From contig SSBO01000012.1 in NCBI GenBank assembly GCA_005281725.1, positions 4,789,564 to 4,853,563 of the forward strand: a DNA stretch of 64,000 bases, in the 5' to 3' direction. A program made the position numbers and the translations under genes. The stretch comes from Wuchereria bancrofti. Taxonomy: Eukaryota; Nematoda; Chromadorea; Rhabditida; Onchocercidae. The notes beneath the pieces were generated by a model. The model ran no database searches. It saw only the letters and a program-made list of their open reading frames with translations, and was not told the DNA's origin. Below, piece by piece: positions 10,364 to 23,087 of this stretch (position 1 is the first letter of the stretch; every line of letters begins with the position of its first letter).

Positions 10364-13198
10364 ATGCCAAGTGGTAGTAGTCAGGTGTGCAACACTCCAA
10401 GCACCATTGCTGGATGCAGTATTTCTGAGAGGTAACAAATTTTGTACAATCTTTATTCTACATCTTAGGCTTCTTATCTAAAAGTGTATTTTATTCCTAT
10501 GCTTTCCTGACTACACGTTTTGATTATGTTGTTCTATTCTCCCTTTCATTGGCTGTTGCAACATGCTGATTTTATTGTAGAATTGGAAGCGGGACATTTT
10601 CTTCTGTCTTCAAAGCAATATCTGTGTCCTCAGATAACAGCGGAATACGTACCACTGTAGCAGTTAAAGTTATAAGCATGCAGGCTGCAAATGCTTCAAA
10701 ACTCAGTTCTGATTGCGTTGTTTCGGAAATAAGGATCTTGAAAAATTTAAAGCACAGGCATTCCTTTATATTTGATTCAGATTGAAGACTGATTCAAAGA
10801 GACTTCTGTTGAAGACAAGTGAAATTGTGAGATAACAAGATAGCAAAAAAGTTGAACCTACTCTTGAATGATGTAAAATCTTGTAGCTGTGAAATTTGAA
10901 ACAAAACGGTTTTGTGGTCTCGAAATATGTTATGTATATATATTCTTTCAGAAACATAGTTCATTTATACGATTTTCAATGGGATCGAAACAATATATAT
11001 CTCATTATGGAATATTGTGGCGGTGGCGATTTGGGTTCATTTATCAGACATTACGGCTCACTTCCTGAAGCAATTACGCGCCACTGTTTCCATCAGTTAG
11101 CTGCGGCAATCCAGTATATGCGAGCAATGAATGTGGCGCATATGGATTTGAAACCTCAAAATATTTTACTTACTAACCGACAGAAACCTTTTATCAAGGT
11201 TGTCTAAATTAAAAACTGATCAGATTTTGAAAATTGTGTGTTAAGTAGTTGGTATCCATAACTTTACTTGTTTAAAAGCTCCACTTGAATTTTTTCTTAA
11301 AATAAGTCGTCACAGGTGTCGGACTTTGGTCTTTCGCAGTATTTGAAGAAGAATGAACAGACGTCATCATTCCGTGGCTCACCTCTTTACATGGCACCAG
11401 AAATTCTTTGTCGAGAACCATATGATAGCCGTGTCGATTTATGGTTAAGTTTTTTTTTTTTTTTTGGAACGCTTAACTCCTCCAAGTTTTGCGGTATATT
11501 ATAAACATTTTTTAACTTAAACTCTTTCACTGCAGGTCTTGCGGCGTTATTCTCTATGAATGCTTATATGGCGTACCTCCATTTACAACCTACACATATG
11601 GTGAACTTGTGGAACAAATTTTATCACAACAGGCTATAAATTTCCCGACGAATGTGCGCCTTTCGTGTGTTTGTCTTGACCTTTTACAAGGTGTATTTTT
11701 ATGTAGTAGTTGGCTCAAAGTTCGGTGTAAGGTGTTATATCAAAGGCACTTAGACAATTAAGGGCACTTCTCTGGATACCCTATATACAGAAAATTAAAC
11801 GTTTAACTTACAGCGTTACTTGTTCGTAATCCTCATGATCGCATTACATTTGAACAATTTTTTGCACATCCGTTTGTGGATCTTACGAAATTGCCTTCAT
11901 CTGCTGAACTGAACAAAGCGAACAGTTATGTTAAGCAGTCACAACAAGCTGAATCTGAAGATGTTTGTTATTTTATTTAAGTTCATTAAAAGACTACGCT
12001 GTCGTTTTATTTTATTCATTTTTGTAAACAATATCCGTTCCAAATAAGAGTTATCAATGGTACTGATATAAGGGACGATGTCACTTAGGAACAGATTTCA
12101 TGTCACTGCATAGGTTACAAAACAGGAAATTTTTTTGTGACCGTTGAGAAAAATGTACATAAATTCAGCAGAAGAACTGTCACGAAAAAGCGGATTCAGA
12201 TAGGAAGAACTTTATTATTTACATTATGCTTTACATCGTTTTTTCACAGAATCTAGTTGAAGCGACAAAATTATTATCAAATGCCGTGCAAATCTACATT
12301 CATTGTTTGGAATTGTTCGATGAAGATGAAGAGAAAGTGAAATTTCGTGAAAAAATCAAAGCATATCTAGAACATGCTGAAAATATGAAGGAACGTTTGC
12401 GACCTGGTATAGAGGAACTTCCTCTATCACAATCACTTGATCAGAGGGAATGGATTGATTGGCCTCAGGTATATTTTTGTTTGAAAATGGGTCAGGGCTA
12501 CATCTCTTTATTCTAAACTTTCACACTTTTGAACCTCTCGTGTTTAAGAAATGTCTGGTATTCTTATTTGATTTCAAAAAATTTTTTCTCGAAATTTGTA
12601 TTTGTTTCGAGGTCCGTGCTGCGAAACTAGTAGCACACACGGCACATAATTTGGAGTGTCAGGAAGAGTGGAATGAGGCATTAGCGAAATATACATTAGC
12701 AATTGAGAGTGCAATGCGTGTTTTAAGCAGTGAGAATCGTAATACAGAGCGTTCCATTAAATTACAACGTAAAGTTTCCGATTGGTTATCTGCAGCGGAA
12801 CGAATAAAAGTATGTTTCATTTTCGTATCTCATTTCTTTTAACTTTGTTATCAGCTGTGTTGGTTTTACTGACTTATTTGATTAAACTTTTTTGTGCATC
12901 TTAAGAGATTTTTTTTAATTTAATTTTGCTTGTGCTGGATCACTTACACAAGGTGTAATTACCAAAAATTTGTACAAGTAATGAAGTTCTTTCTGCCTGC
13001 TTTTTTCTTTGTAGTTTATTTTAATTAGTGAGGATACGTTGATACTATGGTGAAAGTTCTGATGCGTCATTTTGAATTCTTCATCAGAAATATGTGCAAG
13101 CTATGAATGACGACTACGAAATTTCGATGAACAATGTTGCTGAAGCTGACGAACAAATTCACCAAATTACCACAAACAAGCACTGTGTAATCTTATAA
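10364..13198 (+). CDS. ULK3: Serine/threonine kinase ULK3 homologue
   Basis: Nine exons (10364-10431, 10581-10757, 10952-11198, 11316-11443, 11536-11690, 11814-11962, 12250-12468, 12612-12809, 13088-13198) close in phase to 483 residues; human ULK3 has 472. All kinase landmarks are present: the glycine loop GSGTFSSVF, the lysine in VAVKV, the catalytic loop HMDLKPQN, DFG in VSDFGLS, and MAPE. The signature FQWDRNNIYLIMEYCGGGDL is almost that of ULK3, and FFAHPFVDL ends the kinase domain. The C-terminal half has two MIT-like helical repeats, around LSNAVQIYIHCLELFDEDEE and EEWNEALAKYTLAIESAM. These target ULK3 to ESCRT-III proteins in the abscission checkpoint of other animals; ULK3 is also linked to Hedgehog/GLI signalling. 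The second intron begins with GC rather than GT. The stop is TAA at 13196. Confidence 0.93.
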
Positions 13199-13876
13199 AG
13201 TGTAGGTTGATAACAGTCTGCGTATATCGAAACTCTTTGATAATCTTAAGATTTGTAAATACCGGAATGAAATACATTTGGTTTTTTCTCTCATTTCCGT
13301 GTTATTGCTGCATGTGCACTGTTAAGGACGCTTCTCTGAATGGTTCAAAACAGCTACTAAACGTTCTATAGTCCGATGGAGATTCTTTATCGGTTTTTTT
13401 CAAAGAATATAGTACATTTGATTTGATTCAGCAACCTCCAATTCAAGTATTCACGATTTAGTTATTAGTGCTCATGATATTTGAGAAATTGTGAATGTAT
13501 TGTGTTTACTTGAAAGCTGCAATTGTATATACTTTTTTGTCTATTCATATTCGTTTAAAGGTTTTATGGATAACGAAATATCGCTATGAAGTCTGTTGGG
13601 GATTCTTTTGCAAAGAATAAAGGAAAATTCTGTCGCCACAATAACAGTAAGATATTGATGCCATTTTTAAACTGAAAGGTCACTTATTGGATTGCTCTTC
13701 GACTGAAACCTTAAACTTGTTCAATGGCCTGTTGCTTGCGAGACTGAGTTTTTTTTTTATGATGAGTTATTCATGTCGAAATCTCAGAATTTTTATAGCC
13801 GGTTGTTAGCAGTAAATGTGTGAGATGTGAACTTATCTGTTCGTGTATGAACATATTTATTTTACTTGTAAGACAG

Positions 13877-13955
13877 TTAAAAATTTTGAATATTCGAAGT
13901 CTGCTCTCTGCCCAAACAGTTTGCTCACTCGATCCAAATGTTGGTAGTAGAAAAG
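13877..13955 (+). other. Possible small exon of unknown gene
   Basis: An acceptor (gtaagacag) and a strong donor (AAAAG|gtaagt) bracket 26 open codons with protein-like content (NIRSLLSAQTVCSLDPNVG). Exit phase is 1. It lies between the ULK3 end and the tetraspanin body on the same strand. It could be a tetraspanin 5' exon or chance; nothing in it is diagnostic. Confidence 0.25.
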
Positions 13956-15242
13956 GTAAGTTCCATCTGATTCTCTTTGGAATTCTTTAATGGTTATTTG
14001 GAGTTTTACATTTTCGCTTTGATTTAGATTTGTAAATCAGAACTAGCAAGGATTACGCTTCCTTAATCTAATTAAGATACTGAGTAGAAAACTTCGATAC
14101 ATGAACATCGAGTTACTCGTTGTTCGTTTGCCGGATTTCAATTCGGAATCAATTTCATATTAAATACTTATTTACAACAAATCCTGAAGTGATTTATTAT
14201 TATGGACCCCCTTTGATGCAAAATTTTGCTCACATTTTTGTACAAGTGAGGAACGATCATGAGTTCATTTCTCCCGAAATTTTATTTGAAAAAATATGTG
14301 TTATTTGGTTGTGTGGTGATTTGACTGTGTTGCAGCTCGTAAATAATTTGTTAATAACAATAATGGTAGTCGCAGGATTAGCAGTGTCACCCCTTTAGGC
14401 AACAGGTCTTTTAGTCCTTCGCATAGCAAAAACATTTTTGAAATATGACGAAGAATTCATCAGTCCTTGCACACTGGTTGACAGATATCTCGTAGTTTTG
14501 AACTATTCGTATCCCGCATTTATTATAGAATGCTTTCTCTGAATTTTGTAGGCCTCGTACTAGTTTCATGTGCGATAATTCTGTCACCACCGTACAGTTG
14601 GCCGAGGTATACTGATAATCGTAACTAATTACAAGAGTTAGTTGCAGGAATTAGACAATTTTCGACACATTTTAGAATGGTGAGTTCCATGCTGGCGTTG
14701 TTTCAGATAAGTGTTTGTTCTTTTCCTCTTATTAGTTATCCTTTATAGATGGACAGTATTTATTTTATAGTCTGGGCCCAAATAGAATGTTGAGATAACA
14801 GATTTACTGCGAAATCCTTTATTACACTAACCGTTTTTTTTTTTTCAGTCTCAAAAACGAACACTGCACATATAACAGCTGAAATGTTCTGATATGCTTA
14901 TGATGAATTCGGTTTTAGTTTTTCCATCACAATTAATTTTAAGATATTTCAGTGCAATATATAATAAATAATCAGTGAAGATTTGTTGATGTGAGGGCTA
15001 TGTAAAAGTAGGGAATGCTAATTCCACACAGCTCGAACTTCTCGTGCTTTTAGTGGTAAGACCAGTCGCAAGGGATCAAACTGTGCCTCGACTTCGAGTT
15101 TAAATCTTTTTTATTGTTGTAATAATCCGGATTAATAGCTTTATTTTCACTTCCTCCGTAACTTTTTCTCAAGTTGTATGTGGGACCCTACTATATGCTC
15201 ATCATATCATATGCTTTTCCCCAAATCATAGAACGGTGAAAT

Positions 15243-15435
15243 GAAGATCTAGTCATCGCTCGCTTTCCACTTGTTTCGGTCCTGCAACAAACCAATCGAT
15301 GAGCTCCTCACAGTGCGTGTTACGCGGACCTTTACAGTGAAACACAAAAGCTTCCCTGTTTTGTAATCACTTGTCGCATGTCCTGTTCGAAGACATTTGA
15401 AACATGCAGTGATTTTTCTCAAACGTTCCATCCGG
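15243..15435 (-). mobile_element. Decayed BEL/Pao-type gag zinc-knuckle relic
   Basis: On the minus strand a frame reads CFKCLRTGHATSDY, the CCHC zinc-knuckle pattern of retrotransposon gag proteins with the final cysteine changed to tyrosine. After a one-base frameshift, a second CxxC...H...C knuckle follows and runs to a stop. Paired knuckles of this form (CxxCLxxGH...) are typical of nematode BEL/Pao LTR elements. No protease, reverse transcriptase, integrase or LTR is recognisable nearby, so this is a short, inactive remnant. It sits in the intergenic region before the tetraspanin. Confidence 0.65.
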
Positions 15436-17070
15436 AATTTGAGTGTGGAATGTTACATTCATTATTGCAGTGCTTCTCAATCAGCGTAGTAAGGTAATTA
15501 AACAGTAATTTTCACTGTTGGATGTGGGCAAAAGCAAAGAGCAAGAAATCTGCTTGAGGATAAATCCTTGTGAGGGGGAAAAATCTGGAGATGAGCAAAC
15601 ACACACACACACAAGGAACGACGAACAATCGTCCAAACTAATGTCATTTCAAACATTTCTCAAACTTCAGTACTTATTTCATTTTAGGTGGTTTTGATTT
15701 CTTCCGTATGTTGTGACCTGCTCGTTAGGTTACCAGTTCGAATCCAATTATCATGTTGCAACATTTTTCTTACTCGTTATGTATATGTATTTATGTGTAC
15801 GTTGCCATTCTTCAATGCCATCCGTTTATCATTTGTACACCTGATCGGAATCAGAAAGCTTTTTTGGGATGTTGGTGGAAGCAATTTCACAAAAACTGAT
15901 AATGCTCAAAGTAGAAATTCAACTAATTCATTTCGAAACAGTGCGCTTGAATGCAAGTAGCTGTCCCAAATCCAACTGCTTACCCTAAATAAGCGCCCTG
16001 CCATATTCCGCGCTTTGTAAAATGTTGTGGTCGGTCAACTTGCTATAATCAGTGAATGGATTGGTACTTTTTTTAGGTCGTCTTGAGTCATCTCATCAGA
16101 AGTTTTATTGTATATTATCAATGGATCGCTTTATTGGCGTTTAAGGATGAAAGTGGATGAATGAACATTTGCATGATGAGTGAGAATACGAATGGTCAAT
16201 GCGCACAGATATGCCTACTTTTCTATACCGTCTTTTTTTGGGTAAGTTATCTTGAATAGTAAATTAGGAGTCAATAATCAGAAGGATGGCTTCCAGTAAT
16301 ATTGCTAGTGTTTAACTTTTAATAAACTACTGACCGGAAGAAAATTAAGGACTAACTGTTGTTGTCGCTGATTTTAATATCGCGAAACTCTAAATCACTG
16401 TACGAGAATTGAAAATATGAATAAGAAATATGTTATATGAAATTTTGCAAGTAAAAACCCTTTGTTTCCATTCTTATGTTTAGACTGTAAATCTTTTATA
16501 TATTATTTACACGGCATCACCTCTTCATTTAGTTGACCTCATTGTTGTCTACTAATTATGGATCTACGAAGTTAACAACTTTTGCTTAACTGATGCCCTT
16601 TGTGGCTTGTCAGGTAGTAATTAGATTTGCATAAACCAGGTCAACAGCTCTTCGTTAGATCGATTACTCTTTCTGCAGGTCAACCTCATATTGTAAATCA
16701 TATATTTTGTTTATGCATAATGCTTGCTATATAAGGAGGTCAGTCTTGTTCAAGGGGGTATTGTGTGTTTTTACCAAGAACTAGTAGAGTTCACCTTCAG
16801 TTCTTCTCTATCAAGTTATTGTACTATTGATTCTGCTAATAAAGGAATTATTATTTCCCTCTGTTACTTCACATATTTACATCTACATCCAACGAATCTT
16901 TCGAAGATCAGCAGCCTTTCCCAAAATAATTAAATTTTCAAATCTTCCACGACAGTTGTCTACCTCTGCGTTTGCTTATAAAACACTTGAAGTTGACGTT
17001 GTCGACTGTATGAACAATATCTGTACTTTAAAAATTTACCTAGTTATTTTCCTGTGATTAATTTATCTAG

Positions 17071-19646
17071 TTTGTTATTTTGTGTTTTTTGGTATTTGGA
17101 TAGGAATTTACATTTTGTCAAAATTACAGCTTACTGGATTGGCACTGATATTTTTATCGCTGTGGACATTACTAGATCCACGTCGTAATTATCTCCTTGA
17201 CTTAGTCGATTTCTCGGAGGATGACCCATTACTTCGTGGAGCCTGTCATCTGGCTCTTGTTACTGGTTCTATTGCAATGATAGTTGGCTTTATTGGTTGC
17301 TGTGGTACAATAAAAAAATCGTTGTGTTTGCTCATTACCGTTGGTTTTCCTTCTGTCAACTAACAATTTATTTACAAGATAACTCGATTTTTGGGTGGTA
17401 GATATAATAACATCGAATTGGATTTAGTATTTTAGCATAAATCTGTATAACTTCAATGAAATTTTGAATGAAATGAAAAATAGTATGCAGCAGTGCTGTC
17501 AGATGCGGAAACCAATAATTCTGAACTATATCTAAGTGATAATTTAGAAATATACCTGAGCACTGATTCCAAAAATAGTACCTCAAACTTTGAGAAATTT
17601 TTTCAGTTCGTGATCTGTTTATTGATCTTATTTTTTGCTGATATAACAATCGCTTGTCTGGCATTGTTCTACCGCAACAAGGTTGGTAGCTTTTTATATT
17701 ACCAATCAAAGTTTTATGTAATGAATTGTAAATTGCAGTTTGTTGGCAATAAGCTTAGTGTGTATTTAACAAATTTAACACACGATCGGTATTATCGTCT
17801 TTATTGGGTCACTCCACTCATCGACATCATCCAGTATTATGTAACTTTTACTTAAATTTGTCTTCTGTTAATTTAATATTCACAATAATTTATAACGCCG
17901 CACCATTAGGTTCAAATTACTTCAGCGGCCCAACTTTGCAAGAAACAGTTTGACTTCAAAGCCTTTGTTTTTTTTTTTTTTTTTGTTTTGTTTTAAAAAC
18001 TGGACGATATATGGAACTCTTGGAAGAGTACGAAGGCCGTCGAATATAAGTACTTAATCTTATTCATCAGAGATATGGAATATTGTCGATTAAGAACAGT
18101 ATGAATTTTCAAGTTATTCAGCTCATATCTCAGCTCGCGTAATACCTTAGAATTAATTTAATGTTGTTCCTATACTTTAGTCACTCATTTGCATGTATGT
18201 TGCTGTTTTGTTTATTCTGTTTTTTAAAGGTTTTGAAAAGATAAAATATTGTATGATGTGTTGTGGAGTGCCGTTGTATTATCGTTCATCATTGCTGATG
18301 TGAAATTCAATTTTCTCACAGGGACAACCGTTGACTATTTTTTTTGCCTGATGTTTTATTATTTGCAGAAATTCTTTTCACAGCTACTGTTAGGAAGCTT
18401 TGACGCATTATATTTAACATTTTTTTTTTAAAACTTTAGAAGATGCAGTTAGCTGGAGTGCTCTTCATAGAAAATCTAACCATCGTTGTCAAATCTTTCA
18501 TTTACTTTGCAGTAAACTCTATGGATGAGAACTTTCAAATTACACCATTTGAATTTTCAAAATTCCGAGTGGAATTTTATTTAAAATTTTAGTTCTTAAC
18601 AAGTGATTTTGACCAGAAATTGCAATCGATGATAAGAGAAAGTTATGGATTTAATCCAGCTATCGAATATAATGCCAAAGTAACAGCACTCATTGATAAA
18701 CTGCAGTTTAATGTTAGTTATATTTTCTTCACTGAAATTTCAGTAACACCGAATTTAGCTGATGTTGAATACTGGTAGTAGTGCTGACTACCGGTACTCA
18801 ATATCAATGACACTGACGGCGATATTAATATTGAGATGGTATATGAATATATCAAGATTTATAATTTACAATGGTTTTTAGGAACAGTGTTGTGGTTCTT
18901 TGGCTTACAGGGAGTGGAGCAGTAGTCGGTGGCGTGCGTCCCACCGGACGGGTGTTGAATTAATTCAACAGCACCCAGAGTTTAGTTTTGATATAGTACC
19001 GAGTACATGCTGTGTACAGTTGGCTGGTACAACACCGAAGAATCCGGTTGCCAGAAGCCTGATACGTTGTCAACAGTTTCAAACTAATAAATTATGGAGA
19101 CATCAGACGGTATCATATATTGAAAGTATTATGAGTGAGATTGGTTGTGTTTATCGAAAGTACTGAAATATCTGGAGGGATTCAGTCTTTCAGGAGATTT
19201 GTAGCTAATACTTTGAAATTTTAAATTCGAATAATCCTTGTGGCTGACATAACATATTCTAAATCCATGCCGTTTGCTTTGTTAAGAATTATACTAATCG
19301 GTTTTTGCAAGTTACCAAACCATCAAAATTATTTATTGCCCAAAAATTCAAATTTTATGAATTACACTAAGTCAATATTCTCACTCGGTTCCACCCATTC
19401 TTTCATTTTCTTGATAGGCTCCTGTATTCTGTGTGGAACAGAATTAACACTCTGTTTTCCTGAAATATATCCAAGTTACACGGTCACCTTGTGTCTAAAT
19501 AACATAACAAAAGTTGGTTGTCAAAAAAATTGCTGAATAATGTATAGCCGCTTTGCTACTCGCAATTTGACGAATGGAATCAGTCACCTTTGTGGTGTTT
19601 ACGGGAACATTGGGGGATGTAAGGTATGAGTAATTAGCGGTTTATA

Positions 19647-19689
<43 letters not shown>

Positions 19690-22462
19690 CTTGTGTGAGC
19701 TATCAAATGTTTTTGGTCTTACCACTGTTCTTACATTATAAAACAATTTATGTCCAAGAATTTTCTGTTATCTAATTAATTAGTCACGTCATTCGTCTTC
19801 GTTTCCGAATTGTTGTATCTTTTGAACTGGGTGTTACCACCAACTTCTTTTTCTTGTCATCATGTTATTAAATTAGTGTTATTTCCGTGTAATTTTCTCT
19901 GATTTTTTAATGTCTCTTGCAAAGCAGAAGCTTGTCGTGATTTGTTCCTACCGGTAGATTTGGGCAATGTTATGGATAATGAATCTCTATAGATGGTACG
20001 TAAACAATTCAATGTATATTAATTGAATTAAATTCCAAATACGCCTAACCAATGCATGTTTGTTGATGTACTTACAAATGGCATATTCTTCAGCAACAGT
20101 GTTGTGGTGCTACCGGTCCCCACAATTATTATGATTCCTTCTGGTACAAAACCAATACAGAGCGTGGTACCATATCATTTGTACCGCAATCGTGCTGCAA
20201 ACAAATGCAGGAGGCACGAGCCTGGTTCATAAAACCAGTTGACCCAATGTGTACATCATATAACTATTATACTTCTGCTTTCAATAGTTCTGTCAATGCG
20301 CAGGTATGGTGCTTATATCTTTTTATCTTTCTTCTTCGCACTTTATTTTAAGCTTAAAAAATTTTCGCAGCTACTTTAATGGGTACGGTACATTTCAACA
20401 TATTCTAATTTTATTATAGAAAAATCAGGGTGTTGGCCTCAGTCCCATAATTCTTTAATCTAAAAACTTTCCGTCCAAAATTACTTACTAGTGACACTTT
20501 GTCATGTAAGGATCATTAAAATACAAAACACCAGAAATACATTACCATTTTAAGTACAGTTACGTAGGCGTTGGTTCGCATTGATGGATTAGAGTTGGTG
20601 ATAACTGTTGTCTCAGTATGACCAAACAATGTTGCGAACATGTAAATAATTGATAGCACAGTTGAAAATAGATAAACGATACTTACATTAGTTGGTAATA
20701 TGAAGATAAGCGGAGCCGTTTTTATGATTCCGTGATTAAAAGAGCTCAATGCAACTTCAAGCTAATCAAGAAATTATCAACATTTTGGTGGTAGTCCTAT
20801 ATTTTCGTAGTAAAGAGAGTTCTTTGTGGAAGAACTGCCATGAGCGGTAGCTTTAAGGATGGAAGAGGAGTGAAAGGAGTTTGTTATTAGGAATGGTTTA
20901 TTAGCCGGAAGACTGGTCGTCTTTCACTTTGTACAGAATCGGAAAATGCGTGCTGTTCAGGATTGTATGAAAAGGTAAACAAGAATTGTTGAGAGGGTGT
21001 TCATGCTAAAAGAATAAAATAGAGAAAACTCGAGATTTGTTTAAAGGTTTCAAAATTGGGATATGCTAGTTGTGATGGTCATGATAACAAGCGACGTTGA
21101 TTATAAAAGATATGTCTTAGATTATTGAATATAGTACAACAAATTGCAACAACACTAGTGTTTGGATGTGTATAAAAATGCGTGATGCTGATGACCAAGA
21201 AGCATGAAGATGTGTGAAACAAGCTATATAGACGATTAGCCGTATATTTTGGCAAATTGATTTCCTCGTTCTTCAGTGGTCCTAGTTTTTTGTTATAGGT
21301 CATATAAGAAGTAGGAAAGATGGAGAAAACTGAATAAGTGAAATTTGTGTTTTAAATATTGTTACAATTGGACTGGTGATGCATGTTCAAAAAATCATTA
21401 ACAATTAACTGTTTGTTGTTACATTTTCGTGAGTGGGTACATTTTTGACTTTTGTGTTCTATTGTTATTAATTTCCCGTTCAATTCTCGAAGATACAGTG
21501 GTGATTCCAAGTAGTGGATAATCACTTGGACGTGGGGCTATTTATCCATTTATTATGTTTCATCGTCCATATAATCTTTGCTTATTTTGTACTCATTGTA
21601 GTCGGTTCATTGGACATGATCTTCCTTCTGGCAAATAGTTTTGATAATTATGATAAATTATTGGAAATATTACTTTGAAATGCTGATAAAATGATAAATA
21701 TTTGGTGTGCCTTAGTCATTTTCAACTTATTTTTGTATTAAAGATAAGCTGGAAATGACTTTAGAGTGTGAGACCTCTCGCTTAAAAGTATCGACAAGCT
21801 GAACTAGGAGATAAACATACGTACATCCAAATTTCTTGAACGGGAAGAAATTTAAATGATTGAAAAATGTAATGAATTGCTGAAGGATCCTCCAAAAAGC
21901 AACTTCAACTTTTCTGTTACGTGCATCATTTAAATCATTTAAATTACAGAAATATATGCCAAATTCGTTGAGCCATTTTGAAATACAATATAAAAAGTAG
22001 AGTGTATGCTCATTAACACACTATTGTTTCTAGGGTTGTCATGAAAAGCTGTTAGACTGGCTCACTGCCCAGACGATCATATTTGTCTTGGTTGGTTTAT
22101 CATTCGCAGCATTTAAGGTATAGTTGGTTTTGCTCATTTTTAACAAATACATTTAAAGTAAAGTTCAAATTGATAAATCAGATAAAAGATTTATACAACT
22201 TCTGTTTAAACTTTTGCAATTATTATATATTGTTTCCTTACTGATGTCCTTAAATTCTGCTTTTCTGTTTTAATTGTACATACTGATGGGATGAAAAAAT
22301 CAAAATCAATCAAAAACCAGTCATAATTAAACGAAGGTGAAAGTTTACGAGCATTGTGGGATCGCTTATGGTTACAGTAAGAGAATATTTCAGTTTATTG
22401 GAGTTTGCATTGCTTTATCGCTGTCGCAGCGTGTGCATAACTTCTACTACAATGCAGTATGA
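17071..22462 (+). CDS. Tetraspanin with alternative EC2 exons
   Basis: Exons: 17130-17339 (end of TM1, LTGLALIFLSLWTLLD; small loop; TM2 with GFIGCCGTIKKS), 17607-17681 (TM3, FVICLLILFFADITIACLAL), 18593-18712 (start of the large loop), then either 18882-19109 or 20094-20303 (the CCG module), 22034-22117 (GC of the loop, then TM4) and 22394-22462 (end of TM4 and tail RVHNFYYNAV, stop 22460). All junctions are phase 0. The cysteine pattern CCG...CC...C...GC identifies a tetraspanin, a four-pass scaffold that organises membrane microdomains. The N-terminus is unresolved: 17071-17091 may be a 21-nt exon before a 38-bp intron, or the real upstream exon is further left. Length without the N-terminus is about 255-261 residues. 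Confidence 0.88.
18882..19109 (+). CDS. Tetraspanin EC2 exon, version A
   Basis: The 76-codon phase-0 exon starts EQCCGSLAYREW, contains STCC and RCQQF, and ends LWRHQT before a gtatca donor. It carries the entire variable part of the large extracellular loop, which is the partner-binding surface in tetraspanins. It lacks an N-glycosylation sequon. Its last GC cysteine must come from the downstream shared exon at 22034. It is relatively GC-rich compared with its introns, consistent with coding constraint. Confidence 0.85.
19648..19684. repeat. (AT)n microsatellite
   Basis: An uninterrupted run of AT dinucleotides in the intron between the two alternative tetraspanin loop exons. Confidence 0.95.
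20094..20303 (+). CDS. Tetraspanin EC2 exon, version B
   Basis: The 70-codon phase-0 exon starts QQCCGATGPHNYYDSF, contains QSCC and MCTSY, and ends FNSSVNAQ with one NSS sequon. It occupies the same position in the protein as exon A, begins with a nearly identical 13-base stretch (AACAGTGTTGTGG), and joins the same GC/TM4 exon. Inclusion of both would preserve the frame but give two CCG modules before a single closing GC, so the pair is most simply mutually exclusive. Confidence 0.85.
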
Positions 22463-23087
22463 CTAATTCACGAATTTTCATTTGCAATATCCGCATTTCG
22501 CATACGCAATTTCCTTTCCGATGTATTTCATAAGTTTTTGTTCCTGTGTTAGATCTCAAAATTTTTTTATTGTAGAGCATATTTCAATAAAATTTGCGTT
22601 GTTTCATTGTTGGATGACCATAAAATTTGCATGTGATTTCGCCACTCAAAAATGGAGAATGATCTATAATGTCTTTGCGGTACAAAACTGCTCTAATATA
22701 TTCTGCTTTCACTCGGTCTTGAAGTAGATCCGTTCTGTGCACTAAACATTCTCATTAATTGATTAGGCTGGTTATATGGAGTATCCAAATTAAGATCAAT
22801 GCATGAGATTTGGTCGTATGTATGGAGAACTAAGTTTTTCCAATTGTTCATTTGAAATGACTGGTTTTTTTCTCTACTCATTGTTAGAAAAGGGAATGAA
22901 GGAGAAATTTAGGTAGTGAATTAAGGTAAAATTGTAAACATATGAATCAAGGAGGAGGTTCAGGATTTAAGAGTTGACACCATCAGTATATAAATTTGAA
23001 AACGTTGGGCACGAAAACATTAACATCTGCATTTAGAAACAGCCGTGAATAATACCGTGAACTGACCATTGTTACAGACTTGGCAGT
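22463..23087. other. Short intergenic gap
   Basis: Only the tetraspanin 3' UTR and the 5' region of the next gene are expected. A candidate trans-splice acceptor (gttacag at 23071-23077) ends 10 nt before the next ATG. No other gene is seen. Confidence 0.5.
23076..23077 (+). promoter_or_regulatory. Possible trans-splice acceptor
   Basis: ttgttacag ends 10 nt upstream of the ATG at 23088, with no donor immediately upstream. That spacing is typical of SL addition sites in nematode genes. It is inference only. Confidence 0.35.

Larger units (their letters stand above)
13199..17070. other. Intergenic stretch before the tetraspanin
   Basis: The ULK3 3' UTR occupies the left end. A decayed BEL/Pao relic lies at 15243-15435 and a short AC run near 15599-15613. 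The first tetraspanin exon (cytoplasmic N-terminus and start of TM1) should be here, but I could not identify it. One coding-like block at 13877-13955 is listed separately. Confidence 0.5.

Noticed and set aside
12226..12249. Open frame upstream of the ULK3 exon at 12250 with an ATG.
   Set aside because: It is intron sequence in frame with the exon; a clear acceptor lies at 12248-12249 and phase requires splicing there.
15730..15745. AGTTCGAATCC resembles a tRNA B-box.
   Set aside because: No A-box at the right distance and no cloverleaf arms can be drawn around it.
19548..19623. Block with two cysteines and a gtatga donor between the alternative tetraspanin exons.
   Set aside because: Length is not a multiple of three in any acceptor-donor pairing, so it cannot sit between phase-0 neighbours.
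20516..20749. Hydrophobic minus-strand frame in a tetraspanin intron.
   Set aside because: Short, without family motif or supporting exons; T-rich introns read backwards often look hydrophobic.
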